The notes beneath the pieces are model-generated. The model was given only the letters and a program-made list of their open reading frames with translations, did no database searches and was not told the DNA's origin. A DNA stretch of 5,646 nt, taken from assembly GCA_021820785.1 (NCBI GenBank), contig JAKADE010000205.1, positions 1 through 5,646 of the forward strand, read 5' to 3'. The translations under genes were made by a program, and so were the position numbers. Shown here in pieces: positions 1 through 5,277 of this stretch; positions within the stretch are counted from its first letter, which is position 1; every line of letters starts with the position of its first letter. Source of the stretch: Pseudomonadota bacterium (GTDB lineage: Bacteria > Pseudomonadota > Gammaproteobacteria > Steroidobacterales > Steroidobacteraceae).

Positions 1-755
1 GCGTGTCCCTCGCGCGTGCGGCCCTGAGCGATCAGGGTATTGCCCAGATCGAACATCGCCGCGGCCGCCTTGCCCGAATCCGGCCAGCGCTTCAGCACGA
101 TGCGGAAGCACTTCTCGGCCTGCCCGAAGTCCTGGTTCACGTAGTGCGCCTCACCGAGCCAGTACTCGGCGTTCGGCGCCAGCGCGCTCGTGGGGTAGGT
201 CTTGAGGAACCCCTTGAACCCGCTGATCGCCACCGAATAGCTGCCGGACTTCAGCGCATCGAAGGCCTGCTGGTAGACCGACTGCTGCGTCGGGCTGACC
301 CCGGACATCATGCCGGCGAGCGAACTTGAACCGCCGCCCGCGGGAGGCGCACCCGATGAGCCGTCGCCGCCCGAGGCGCCGGCGCCGCTGCCGGCGCCGG
401 CGGAGCCTTGTGCCGCCGCGTTGATCGCCGCCGATTCGGCGGCGGTGGCGCGCTCGAGCGCGCCCATGCGCTTGTTCAGGTCCGCATACAGCGCTCGCTG
501 CTGCTGGCTGAAGCGCCGGTCGTGCTCCTGCAGGCTGTCGACCCGGCCGCGCAGGCTCTGCACCTCGGCCTGCAGCGCGTTCTGCTGCTGGGCGAGCTGC
601 ACGAGGCTGCCGTTCGAGACGAACTGCTCGAGCTTGCCCACCCGCGCGTCGAGGTTATCGAGCCGTACCTGAGTGGGATCCGGACCGGTGGCACAGCCGC
701 TGAGCAGCGTCACCAGCAGCGCCGCAGCCGGCGCCAGCACGCGCAGAGCACGCAT
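1..755 (-). CDS. cpoB: Tol-Pal cell division coordinator CpoB (YbgF), 3' end outside window
   Basis: CpoB coordinates outer-membrane constriction with septal peptidoglycan synthesis by binding TolA and PBP1B. The first 251 residues are present; E. coli CpoB has 263, so only the C-terminal end is lost past position 1. The N-terminus MRALRVLAPAAALLVTLLSGC is a signal peptide with lipobox LSGC, which would lipidate Cys21. A coiled coil (about 29-110) with heptad Leu/Val and many Gln matches the trimerisation region. A Gly/Ala/Ser/Pro linker (about 112-155) joins it to TPRs starting near residue 160. These contain QAFDALKSGSYSVAISGFKG, FLKTYPTSALAPNAEYWLGE, DFGQAEKCFRIVLKRWPDSG and MFDLGNTLIAQG. 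The ATG at 755 has GGGAG five bases upstream. The lipobox is unusual, because studied CpoBs in E. coli and Pseudomonas are soluble periplasmic proteins. Confidence 0.94.
   Translation of the reverse strand, partial: MRALRVLAPAAALLVTLLSGCATGPDPTQVRLDNLDARVGKLEQFVSNGSLVQLAQQQNALQAEVQSLRGRVDSLQEHDRRFSQQQRALYADLNKRMGALERATAAESAAINAAAQGSAGAGSGAGASGGDGSSGAPPAGGGSSSLAGMMSGVSPTQQSVYQQAFDALKSGSYSVAISGFKGFLKTYPTSALAPNAEYWLGEAHYVNQDFGQAEKCFRIVLKRWPDSGKAAAAMFDLGNTLIAQGRTREGH
375..464. repeat. Cluster of GC palindromes in cpoB
   Basis: Several perfect inverted repeats sit close together: an 18-base palindrome at 447-464 (arms GGCGCGCTC and GAGCGCGCC), an 8-base-pair stem with a 3-base loop at 426-444, and 12-base palindromes of GGCGCC type at 375-386 and 390-401. 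They fall in the codons for the end of the coiled coil and the Gly/Ala linker. Biased GC3 codon use may explain most of this. Confidence 0.55.
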
Positions 756-760
756 GGGAA

Positions 761-765
761 CTCCC
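761..765 (-). promoter_or_regulatory. Shine-Dalgarno of cpoB
   Basis: GGGAG ends five bases before the ATG at 755, within the 19-base pal-cpoB gap. It fixes the start of a gene whose reading frame runs off the window, and places the lipoprotein signal peptide exactly at the N-terminus. Confidence 0.8.
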
Positions 766-774
766 GCGCCCCGC

Positions 775-1326
775 TCAGTGAGCCGGCTGCGTCGGCGTCA
801 GATAGACGATGTCGACGCGACGGTTCTTGGCCCAGGCGATCGGATTGTTGGCCGGATCGACCGGCCGCTCCTCGCCGTAGCTCACGACGGTGATCTGATT
901 CGGCGAGACGCCCTGCAGCAGCATCGCCTGGCGGACCGATTCGGCGCGCCGCATGCCGAGACCGATGTTGTACTCCGGCGAGCCGCGATCATCGGTGTTG
1001 CCTTCGAGCCGAACGCGTGCATTCGCATGATCGGCGAGATACTTCGCATGGGCCGCGACCACTGCGATGCCGTGTCCGCGGATGACCGCGCTATTGAATG
1101 CGAAGTGAATGGTACGGTCCGCGAGCAGACCCTGCTGCGGGCCCGGCACCGAGCTCTGATTGCCGAGCGAGCCTTCCCCGGCGTTTGCGCCCGAGTTGGC
1201 GCCCTGACTGGCGGCACCGCTGCCGGCAGCCGCCGATTGCGAACTGGCCGGCTTGACCGGCTTGCTCGCGCAGGCCGCCAGACCCAGAGCCGCGGCCAAC
1301 ACCATCACCGTAACAATGCGACGCAT
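775..1326 (-). CDS. pal: Peptidoglycan-associated lipoprotein Pal
   Basis: Pal is the outer-membrane lipoprotein that binds peptidoglycan and TolB. The protein is 183 residues. The signal peptide MRRIVTVMVLAAALGLAAC ends in the lipobox LAAC, with lipidated Cys19; Ala20 at +2 fits outer-membrane sorting. A flexible Ala/Ser/Gly/Asn-rich linker (about 20-66) leads to an OmpA-like domain (about 67-178). Key blocks are LLADRTIHFAFNSAVI, EGNTDDRGSPEYNIGLGMRR, GVSPNQITVVSYGEERPVDP and AWAKNRRVDIVY. Asp112 and Arg127 align with the Asp and Arg of OmpA-like domains that hold the diaminopimelate of the stem peptide (Asp271 and Arg286 in Acinetobacter OmpA). Slight oddities are FNSA where many Pals have FDS, and GNTD where GHxD is usual. 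It is preceded by an 86-base gap after tolB and followed 19 bases later by cpoB. Confidence 0.97.
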   Translation of the reverse strand: MRRIVTVMVLAAALGLAACASKPVKPASSQSAAAGSGAASQGANSGANAGEGSLGNQSSVPGPQQGLLADRTIHFAFNSAVIRGHGIAVVAAHAKYLADHANARVRLEGNTDDRGSPEYNIGLGMRRAESVRQAMLLQGVSPNQITVVSYGEERPVDPANNPIAWAKNRRVDIVYLTPTQPAH

Positions 1327-1330
1327 AACA

Positions 1331-1339
1331 CCCTTCTCC
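1331..1339 (-). promoter_or_regulatory. Shine-Dalgarno of pal (decides the start)
   Basis: The transcript reads GGAGAAGGG, ending four bases before the ATG at 1326. This selects that ATG rather than the upstream in-frame codon at 1377, which would put 17 charged residues ahead of the lipoprotein signal peptide. Confidence 0.85.
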
Positions 1340-1345
1340 GTTGTA

Positions 1346-1361
1346 CGCCGGCTCCCCGGCG
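1346..1361 (-). promoter_or_regulatory. GC hairpin in the pal leader
   Basis: The two arms CGCCGG and CCGGCG form a perfect six-base-pair stem; the four-base loop reads GGAG in the transcript. It ends 19 bases before the pal start codon and just 5' of the Shine-Dalgarno. The inverted repeat is seen directly; a role in mRNA stability or translational control of pal is inference. Confidence 0.45.
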
Positions 1362-1412
1362 CTCTGTTGTGACACACTCGCGCGGCCCGTCAGGGACTGC
1401 GCTTCTCGAACC

Positions 1413-2744
1413 TTACTGCGAATGCTGGGGGAACGGCCCCCAGGCCGGATCCTGTATCTGCCCGTGTGTGGGCTTGAGCGTCATGCCCGTCAGCCCATCG
1501 ACCGAGGTCGTCGCCAGAATCGCCTCCGAACCGCTGCCCGGGCGATTGGCGTAGATGAGCTCCGCGCCGTTCGGCGCAAAGCTCGGCGTGCTGTCGAGCG
1601 GCCCGTGCGTCAGCACGCGGAAGTTGCCCGTCTTGAGGTTCTGCACGGCGATGCAGTACTGCCCGTCCACCTGCGTCACCACCGCCAGATGCGTTCCGTC
1701 CGGCGAGACGTGCGGGTCGGCATTGTACCCGTCGGTGAAGGTGATGCGTCGCGGCAGGCTGCCGGGCGTGAGCGACTTGCGATAGATCTGCGGCGAGCCG
1801 GCCCGGTCGGACGTGAAATAAAGCGCACGGCCGTCCGGCGCCCAGGTCGCCCCGGTATTGATCGCCGGCGTATGCGTGATGCGCGTGAACTGGTGCGTGT
1901 GCAGGTTCAGCACATAGATCTGCGGATAGCCCGACACGCCACTGAGCGTCAGCGCGAGCTCCTGCCCGTTCGGCGAGAACGACGGCGAGCCGTTCTCCCC
2001 GGCGCGCGCCGAGACACGGTAACGCTGCCCGGTGCGCACCCGCTGCAGGTACACCGCCGAGAGGTGATCTTCGAATGAGACGTAGGCGAGCCATTTTCCG
2101 TCCGGTGACCACACCGGGGACATGATCGGGAAGCGCGACTCGAGGATAAGGTGCTGATTGTAGCCATCCGCATCCGCCACGACCAACTGAAAGCGCTGCG
2201 CCGCACCGCTGCCGACCACCGCCACGTAGGCGATCCGGGTGTCGAATGCACCGCGGATCCCGGTGATCGCCTGATAGATCGCATCACTGACGCGATGCGC
2301 GGCGTTGCGCAGCACCGCAGGCGAGCCCATGAAACGCTTGCGCACCACGCTCTGGCCGGTCAGGACGTTGAGCAGGTTGAAGTCGACGGCGAGCTCGCCG
2401 TTGCCGATCGGCTTGACGCGCCCGACCACCAGGTAATCGACCCCCGTGGCCTTCCATGCCGGGAACGAGACCTGCGCGGCGTGGTGCGGTGTGGCCGGCA
2501 TCTGCGCGGCCGCCAGGCCGCTGAAGCGCCCGCTGCCGACCAGATCATGCTGTACCACTGAGGCGACATCGACCGTCGCGCTGCTCGTCTGGGCGAACGG
2601 CACGACGGCGATCGGCACCGGGTGGGTCACCCCGGAGGTGATCTTGATGGTCAGCTGGGCCTGCGCCGCCGGCAGACCGCCGAGGACAAGCAGTGCCGCG
2701 ATCGCGGCGGTACGCATGCGGGCGATTCTGGTCATGGGTGTCAT
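1413..2744 (-). CDS. tolB: Tol-Pal periplasmic beta-propeller protein TolB
   Basis: TolB is the periplasmic adaptor that binds Pal and is engaged by TolA. The protein is 443 residues (E. coli TolB is 430). A signal peptide with basic n-region (R6, R9, R11), hydrophobic core and AQA at 27-29 predicts cleavage before Gln30. The mature N-terminus, QLTIKITSGVTHPVPIAVVPF, is the typical TolB opening; in E. coli this N-terminal strand mediates TolA binding. An N-terminal alpha/beta domain is followed by the propeller. Five WSPDGK-type blade motifs are spaced about 44 residues apart: WSPDG at 212, FSPNG at 256, WAPDG at 301, VSPDG at 346 and FAPNG at 389. The C-terminus DPAWGPF is a conserved TolB ending. 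The start is five bases after the tolA stop. GAGAG is only two bases from this ATG but eleven from the in-frame ATG at 2735 (residue 4), so the shorter start is possible. Confidence 0.96.
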   Translation of the reverse strand: MTPMTRIARMRTAAIAALLVLGGLPAAQAQLTIKITSGVTHPVPIAVVPFAQTSSATVDVASVVQHDLVGSGRFSGLAAAQMPATPHHAAQVSFPAWKATGVDYLVVGRVKPIGNGELAVDFNLLNVLTGQSVVRKRFMGSPAVLRNAAHRVSDAIYQAITGIRGAFDTRIAYVAVVGSGAAQRFQLVVADADGYNQHLILESRFPIMSPVWSPDGKWLAYVSFEDHLSAVYLQRVRTGQRYRVSARAGENGSPSFSPNGQELALTLSGVSGYPQIYVLNLHTHQFTRITHTPAINTGATWAPDGRALYFTSDRAGSPQIYRKSLTPGSLPRRITFTDGYNADPHVSPDGTHLAVVTQVDGQYCIAVQNLKTGNFRVLTHGPLDSTPSFAPNGAELIYANRPGSGSEAILATTSVDGLTGMTLKPTHGQIQDPAWGPFPQHSQ

Positions 2745-2749
2745 CGCTC

Positions 2750-3643
2750 TCAGTTCGAATTGGGCGCGAACACGAAATTGATCTGCTGGTGATACAGGTC
2801 GGGATCCGGCGGCGGCGGCAGCGGCGAGGCGCGGTAGACGGCCGCTTCGATGGACTCGCGCACGGCCTCGTCACCATTGCAGGAGCCGAGGCTGACGCTG
2901 CTCACCGCACCGCCCGGCACCAGGACGACCCGGATCGTGCAACTGAGGTTCGACCGCGCCGTCGGGGGTTTGATCCACGCGGCCTCGACCCGCTGCGTCA
3001 CCTCCGTGATCCACCCGGCGACGGCCGAGCGCATCTGGGCGTTCGACTGCGCATCCTCGCGCAGCGCCTGCTGCAGCTGCGCAATACGCTGCGCGCGGGC
3101 CTTCGCGGCCCGTTCCGCGGCGAGCTTGCGCTCCTCGGCGAGCTTCCGCGCGGCCGCGCGCTTGCGCGCCTCTGCCCGCTTCTTCGCCTCGGCGCGCTGC
3201 TTCGCCCGCGCTCTCGCCTTCGCTTCGGCCTCTGCCTTGGCCCTGGCCTTGGCTTGCGCTTTGGCCTCGGCCTTCGCCTGTGCCTTGGCCTCGGCGGCAC
3301 GCTGTGCCTTCAACCGCTGCTGCTCGGCCTGCGCCGCCGCGAGGCGCTGCTGTTCGGCTTCGGCGGCCTGCTGGCGCAGCGCCTGTTCCTGCGGGGTCGG
3401 GGCCGGCGGTCCCTGCGGCACGCTCGCCGGCGGCGGCACAGCCGGCTCCGGTGTCGGCTTCGGCGCCACACCGGCGCCCTTGAGGGAATGGGCATCGACC
3501 ACCGTGGCATCGAGCGACACGCTCGGGGTGATCGGCCGGTGCTCGTAGCGCCACCAGCCGTAGCCGAGCAGCCCGATGATGGTGCCGTGCAGCAGCACGG
3601 ACATGCCGATCGACAGCCAGCGGTCGCGCGCGGACTCGGACAT
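2750..3643 (-). CDS. tolA: Cell envelope integrity protein TolA
   Basis: TolA is the inner-membrane-anchored arm that spans the periplasm and reaches TolB-Pal. This one is 297 residues. Domain I is a single N-terminal TM helix (about 10-31) containing the S-x3-H pattern (Ser15, His19) through which TolA contacts TolQR. A Pro-rich stretch (61-84) precedes domain II, a long charged Ala/Lys/Arg/Glu/Gln helix (about 85-200) with repeated AKA/AEA units. Domain III (about 203-297) contains WITEVTQRVEAAWIKPP and two cysteines, Cys235 and Cys255, suggesting the disulfide known in TolA-III, then ASPLPPPPDPDLY and a final beta strand. The protein is shorter than E. coli TolA (421) and P. aeruginosa TolA (347), mainly in domain II. 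The ATG at 3643 was chosen because GAGG lies nine bases upstream; an in-frame TTG at 3661 has no Shine-Dalgarno and would overlap tolR. Confidence 0.95.
   Translation of the reverse strand: MSESARDRWLSIGMSVLLHGTIIGLLGYGWWRYEHRPITPSVSLDATVVDAHSLKGAGVAPKPTPEPAVPPPASVPQGPPAPTPQEQALRQQAAEAEQQRLAAAQAEQQRLKAQRAAEAKAQAKAEAKAQAKARAKAEAEAKARARAKQRAEAKKRAEARKRAAARKLAEERKLAAERAAKARAQRIAQLQQALREDAQSNAQMRSAVAGWITEVTQRVEAAWIKPPTARSNLSCTIRVVLVPGGAVSSVSLGSCNGDEAVRESIEAAVYRASPLPPPPDPDLYHQQINFVFAPNSN
3194..3295 (-). repeat. Degenerate Ala-Lys/Arg repeat tract in tolA domain II
   Basis: This stretch encodes TolA residues 117-150, built of short irregular units of the AKAQAK, AEAKAQ and ARAKAE type. On the plus strand it shows as recurring 'gcctt(g/c)gc' and 'ttggc' words. 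It is low-complexity coding DNA for a charged alpha-helix and is out of register enough that no fixed unit length holds throughout. Such tracts can change length by slippage or recombination. Confidence 0.75.
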
Positions 3644-3657
3644 GGTGGGCCGCCTCG

Positions 3658-4098
3658 TCAAGGGTTCGACCGGCCGGCCGGCGGCTGTGTCATGAAGCCG
3701 ACCTTGCGTGCTCCGGCGTCCTGCAGGAGCACCATCGCCCGGACGATCACCCCGTAAGACACCGCCGTGTCGGCGCGAATCATCACCGGGCGGGTCGGGT
3801 CGGACTGCAGCGCAGCAGCGACGTGCGACTCAACGTCGTTCGCGCTCGCCGGACCGAACGCCGGCCGCGTACCCACCGCCAGATACAGCCCGCCACTGCG
3901 AGTCACCGACAGCACGATGGGGCTTTGCTTGCCCGTTGACAGCGTCTTGGCGGCCGCATGCGGCAGCGTCACCTTCACGCCCTGGGTGAGCAGCGGGGCG
4001 GTGATCATGAAAATGATGAGCAGCACCAGCATCACGTCGATGTACGGCACGACGTTGATCTCCCCCATCAGCCTGCGCCCGCGCGAGACCTGAGCCAT
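3658..4098 (-). CDS. tolR: Tol-Pal motor protein TolR (ExbD/TolR family)
   Basis: TolR is a 146-residue single-pass inner-membrane protein that works inside the TolQ ring to couple proton flow to TolA movement. The short cytoplasmic N-terminus is followed by INVVPYIDVMLVLLIIFMIT (about residues 14-33). Its Asp21 is the essential protonatable Asp of the family, equivalent to Asp23 in E. coli TolR. The TM segment leads into APLLTQGVKVTLPHA, the usual juxtamembrane motif, and a periplasmic ExbD-like domain containing PVMIRADTAVSYGVIVRAM. Length agrees with the family (about 140-150). The ATG has AGGAG six bases upstream that overlaps the tolQ TAG stop, so translation is probably coupled to tolQ. 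The intergenic spacing is 9 bases. Confidence 0.97.
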   Translation of the reverse strand: MAQVSRGRRLMGEINVVPYIDVMLVLLIIFMITAPLLTQGVKVTLPHAAAKTLSTGKQSPIVLSVTRSGGLYLAVGTRPAFGPASANDVESHVAAALQSDPTRPVMIRADTAVSYGVIVRAMVLLQDAGARKVGFMTQPPAGRSNP

Positions 4099-4104
4099 GG
4101 CGCG

Positions 4105-4109
4105 CTCCT
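4105..4109 (-). promoter_or_regulatory. Shine-Dalgarno of tolR overlapping the tolQ stop
   Basis: The transcript reads TAGGAG at this point: the tolQ TAG stop shares bases with the AGGAG of tolR, six bases ahead of the tolR ATG. A ribosome terminating on tolQ therefore sits on the tolR initiation site. Confidence 0.8.
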
Positions 4110-4854
4110 AGCGGCCCTTCGGGGCCGCCGGCGCCACCATCGGGGCGCCGCCCGCGGCGCTCACCGTCGGTGCCGCAGCCACGCCACGCGTGGCGTGGCG
4201 CTGCAGGATGGTGGAGAACTCCTCCATGAACGCGTCGAAGCGCACCTCGAGCCGCCCGACCTGGTCGGCGAAGCGGTTGTAGGCGACCACCGCCGGGATG
4301 GCCGCGAACAGACCGATCGCGGTGGTGATGAGCGCCTCGGAGATTCCCGGGGCGACTGCCGCCAGCGTCGCCTGGCGCACGTCACCCAGGGAGGAGAACG
4401 CGCTCATGATGCCCCACACCGTGCCGAACAGGCCCACGTACGGACTGGTCGAGCCGACCGTGGCGAGGGTGGCGAGGCTGTGCTCGAGCCGGTCGATCTC
4501 CTTCAGCTGCGCCACGCGCATGGCGCGGCGGGAGCCCTCGAGCACCAGATCGGTCGATCCGGCACCCTGCTGGCGCTGGCGGGCGAACTCGCGAAAGCCC
4601 ATCTCGAAGATGCTGGCCATGCCGCTCGCCCCGCCGTGCGACTCGATCGCCCGGTACAGCTGCGCCAGATCCCCGCCGGACCAGAAATTGTTCTCGAACT
4701 GATCGGCCTCGCGGCGCGCCCGCCCGAGCAGCAGCCGCTTGCGGAAGATGATGGCCCAGGAGGTGAGCGAGGCCAGCATCAGCAGCCCGATCACGATTTG
4801 CACCACGAAGCTCGCCTGGACGACGAGCTGAATCAGCGACAGATGTCCACTCAT
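4108..4854 (-). CDS. tolQ: Tol-Pal motor stator protein TolQ
   Basis: TolQ is the polytopic inner-membrane subunit that forms, with TolR, the proton channel energising TolA (MotA/TolQ/ExbB family). From the ATG at 4854 it has 248 residues. TM1 is about residues 16-37, followed by a cytoplasmic loop with EADQFENNFWSGGDLAQLY. TM2 lies in the VGSTSPYVGLFGTVWGIM block and TM3 in EALITTAIGLFAAIPAVVAY. The conserved polar residues Thr145 (FGT) and Thr178 (ITT) correspond to the functionally important E. coli TolQ Thr145 and Thr178; with this start the numbering coincides. A GTG at 4869 is in frame and would add five residues, but the GGGA upstream abuts it directly. For the ATG, GGGAG/GAG lies 14/10 bases upstream, so the start is not certain. 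After FMEEFSTILQRHA the last 25 or so residues are an Ala/Pro-rich tail. ybgC ends 21 bases upstream of the ATG. Confidence 0.96.
   Translation of the reverse strand: MSGHLSLIQLVVQASFVVQIVIGLLMLASLTSWAIIFRKRLLLGRARREADQFENNFWSGGDLAQLYRAIESHGGASGMASIFEMGFREFARQRQQGAGSTDLVLEGSRRAMRVAQLKEIDRLEHSLATLATVGSTSPYVGLFGTVWGIMSAFSSLGDVRQATLAAVAPGISEALITTAIGLFAAIPAVVAYNRFADQVGRLEVRFDAFMEEFSTILQRHATRGVAAAPTVSAAGGAPMVAPAAPKGR
4111..4128 (-). repeat. Hairpin directly before the tolQ stop codon
   Basis: GCGGCCC and GGGCCGC form a perfect seven-base-pair GC-only stem; the four-base loop reads CGAA in the transcript. The stem ends at the base before the tolQ TAG stop, which itself overlaps the tolR Shine-Dalgarno. 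No T-run follows, so it is not an intrinsic terminator. Confidence 0.6.
4178..4199. repeat. 22-base perfect palindrome within tolQ
   Basis: The arms GCCACGCCACG and CGTGGCGTGGC match over 11 bases with no spacer. The site lies in the codons for QRHATRGVA, where the conserved TolQ C-terminus gives way to its Ala/Pro tail, about 80 bases before the tolR start. The symmetry is seen directly; function is unknown. Confidence 0.7.
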
Positions 4855-4875
4855 GAGGTTTTGGCTCACTCCCGG

Positions 4876-5277
4876 TTAGTTCAGCGCCGCACGCAGGTTC
4901 TCGGGCAGCTTCGTCGGCCGCATCGTGCGCGCATCGACGCAGGCTACCCTGACCTCGGCGGTCACCAGCGGCTCGGCCTCCCCCGCACGCAGGATGCGCT
5001 GCGCGAAACGCATGCACACCGCGCCGTCGGGGCGCGGCTCGCAGGTCACGAGCAGCTCATCGTCGAGTCGCGCCGGCCGGCGGTAGTCCACCGATACGTT
5101 CACGACCGCAAACAGCACGCCGGGTTCCCGCGCCATCTCCTGTTGCGAAAATCCGAGCGAGCGCAGCCACTCGGTGCGCGAGCGCTCGAGGAAACGCAGG
5201 TAGTTGGCATAATAAACGATGCCGCCGCCGTCGGTGTCCTCCCAGTAGACCCGCGCCGGCCAGCTGAACTCGCTCAT
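4876..5277 (-). CDS. ybgC: Tol-Pal-associated acyl-CoA thioesterase YbgC (hotdog fold)
   Basis: A 133-residue hotdog-fold thioesterase of the YbgC/4-hydroxybenzoyl-CoA thioesterase family. E. coli YbgC hydrolyses acyl-CoA and has been linked to phospholipid-synthesis proteins at the inner membrane; its role in Tol-Pal is not settled. The signature [20 protein letters not shown] lies at residues 10-29. Asp16, the second Asp of EDTD, aligns with the catalytic Asp of the family (Asp18 in E. coli YbgC, Asp17 in Pseudomonas 4-HBA-CoA thioesterase). Further family blocks are [29 protein letters not shown] and the C-terminal [15 protein letters not shown]. Length matches the family (about 134). Tyr23 stands where E. 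coli has His25, a substitution seen in other family members. The ATG start is fixed by a strong GAGGAG five bases upstream and by the ATGA overlap with ruvB. Confidence 0.96.
   Translation of the reverse strand: MSEFSWPARVYWEDTDGGGIVYYANYLRFLERSRTEWLRSLGFSQQEMAREPGVLFAVVNVSVDYRRPARLDDELLVTCEPRPDGAVCMRFAQRILRAGEAEPLVTAEVRVACVDARTMRPTKLPENLRAALN

Larger units (their letters stand above)
1327..1412 (-). other. tolB-pal intergenic region (pal leader)
   Basis: This is the only gap in the window longer than 25 bases. Reading on the minus strand it contains a GC-rich inverted repeat (1346-1361) and then the pal ribosome binding site. I see no U-run after the hairpin, so it does not look like an intrinsic terminator. 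No convincing -35/-10 pair is visible; the best -10-like word is TACAAC just after the hairpin, with no fitting -35. In P. aeruginosa and E. coli, internal promoters are reported in this part of the operon, so a pal-specific promoter here or within tolB is plausible but not shown. Confidence 0.6.

Noticed and set aside
1346..1361. Intrinsic terminator after tolB
   Set aside because: The stem is only six pairs and is followed by ACAACGG, not a T-run.
1345..1412. A sigma-70 promoter in the tolB-pal gap (TACAAC as -10)
   Set aside because: It matches the -10 consensus at only four of six positions, and no -35-like hexamer is found at 16-18 bases.
673..2078. Plus-strand open frames opposite pal and tolB
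   Set aside because: Pal and TolB on the minus strand have signal peptides, motifs and full family length; the opposite frames have none.
3194..3295. CRISPR or tandem DNA repeat array
   Set aside because: The repeats are degenerate, in frame with TolA and encode its helical domain; there is no regular repeat-spacer pattern.
3658..3661. TTG start of tolA at 3661 overlapping tolR
   Set aside because: No Shine-Dalgarno precedes it, while the ATG at 3643 has GAGG at nine bases and gives the normal short cytoplasmic N-terminus.
2693..3757. A 354-codon plus-strand frame opposite tolA, rich in Leu/Gly/Arg repeats
   Set aside because: The apparent repeats are the complement of the TolA Ala/Lys tract, and no Shine-Dalgarno or family motif supports it.
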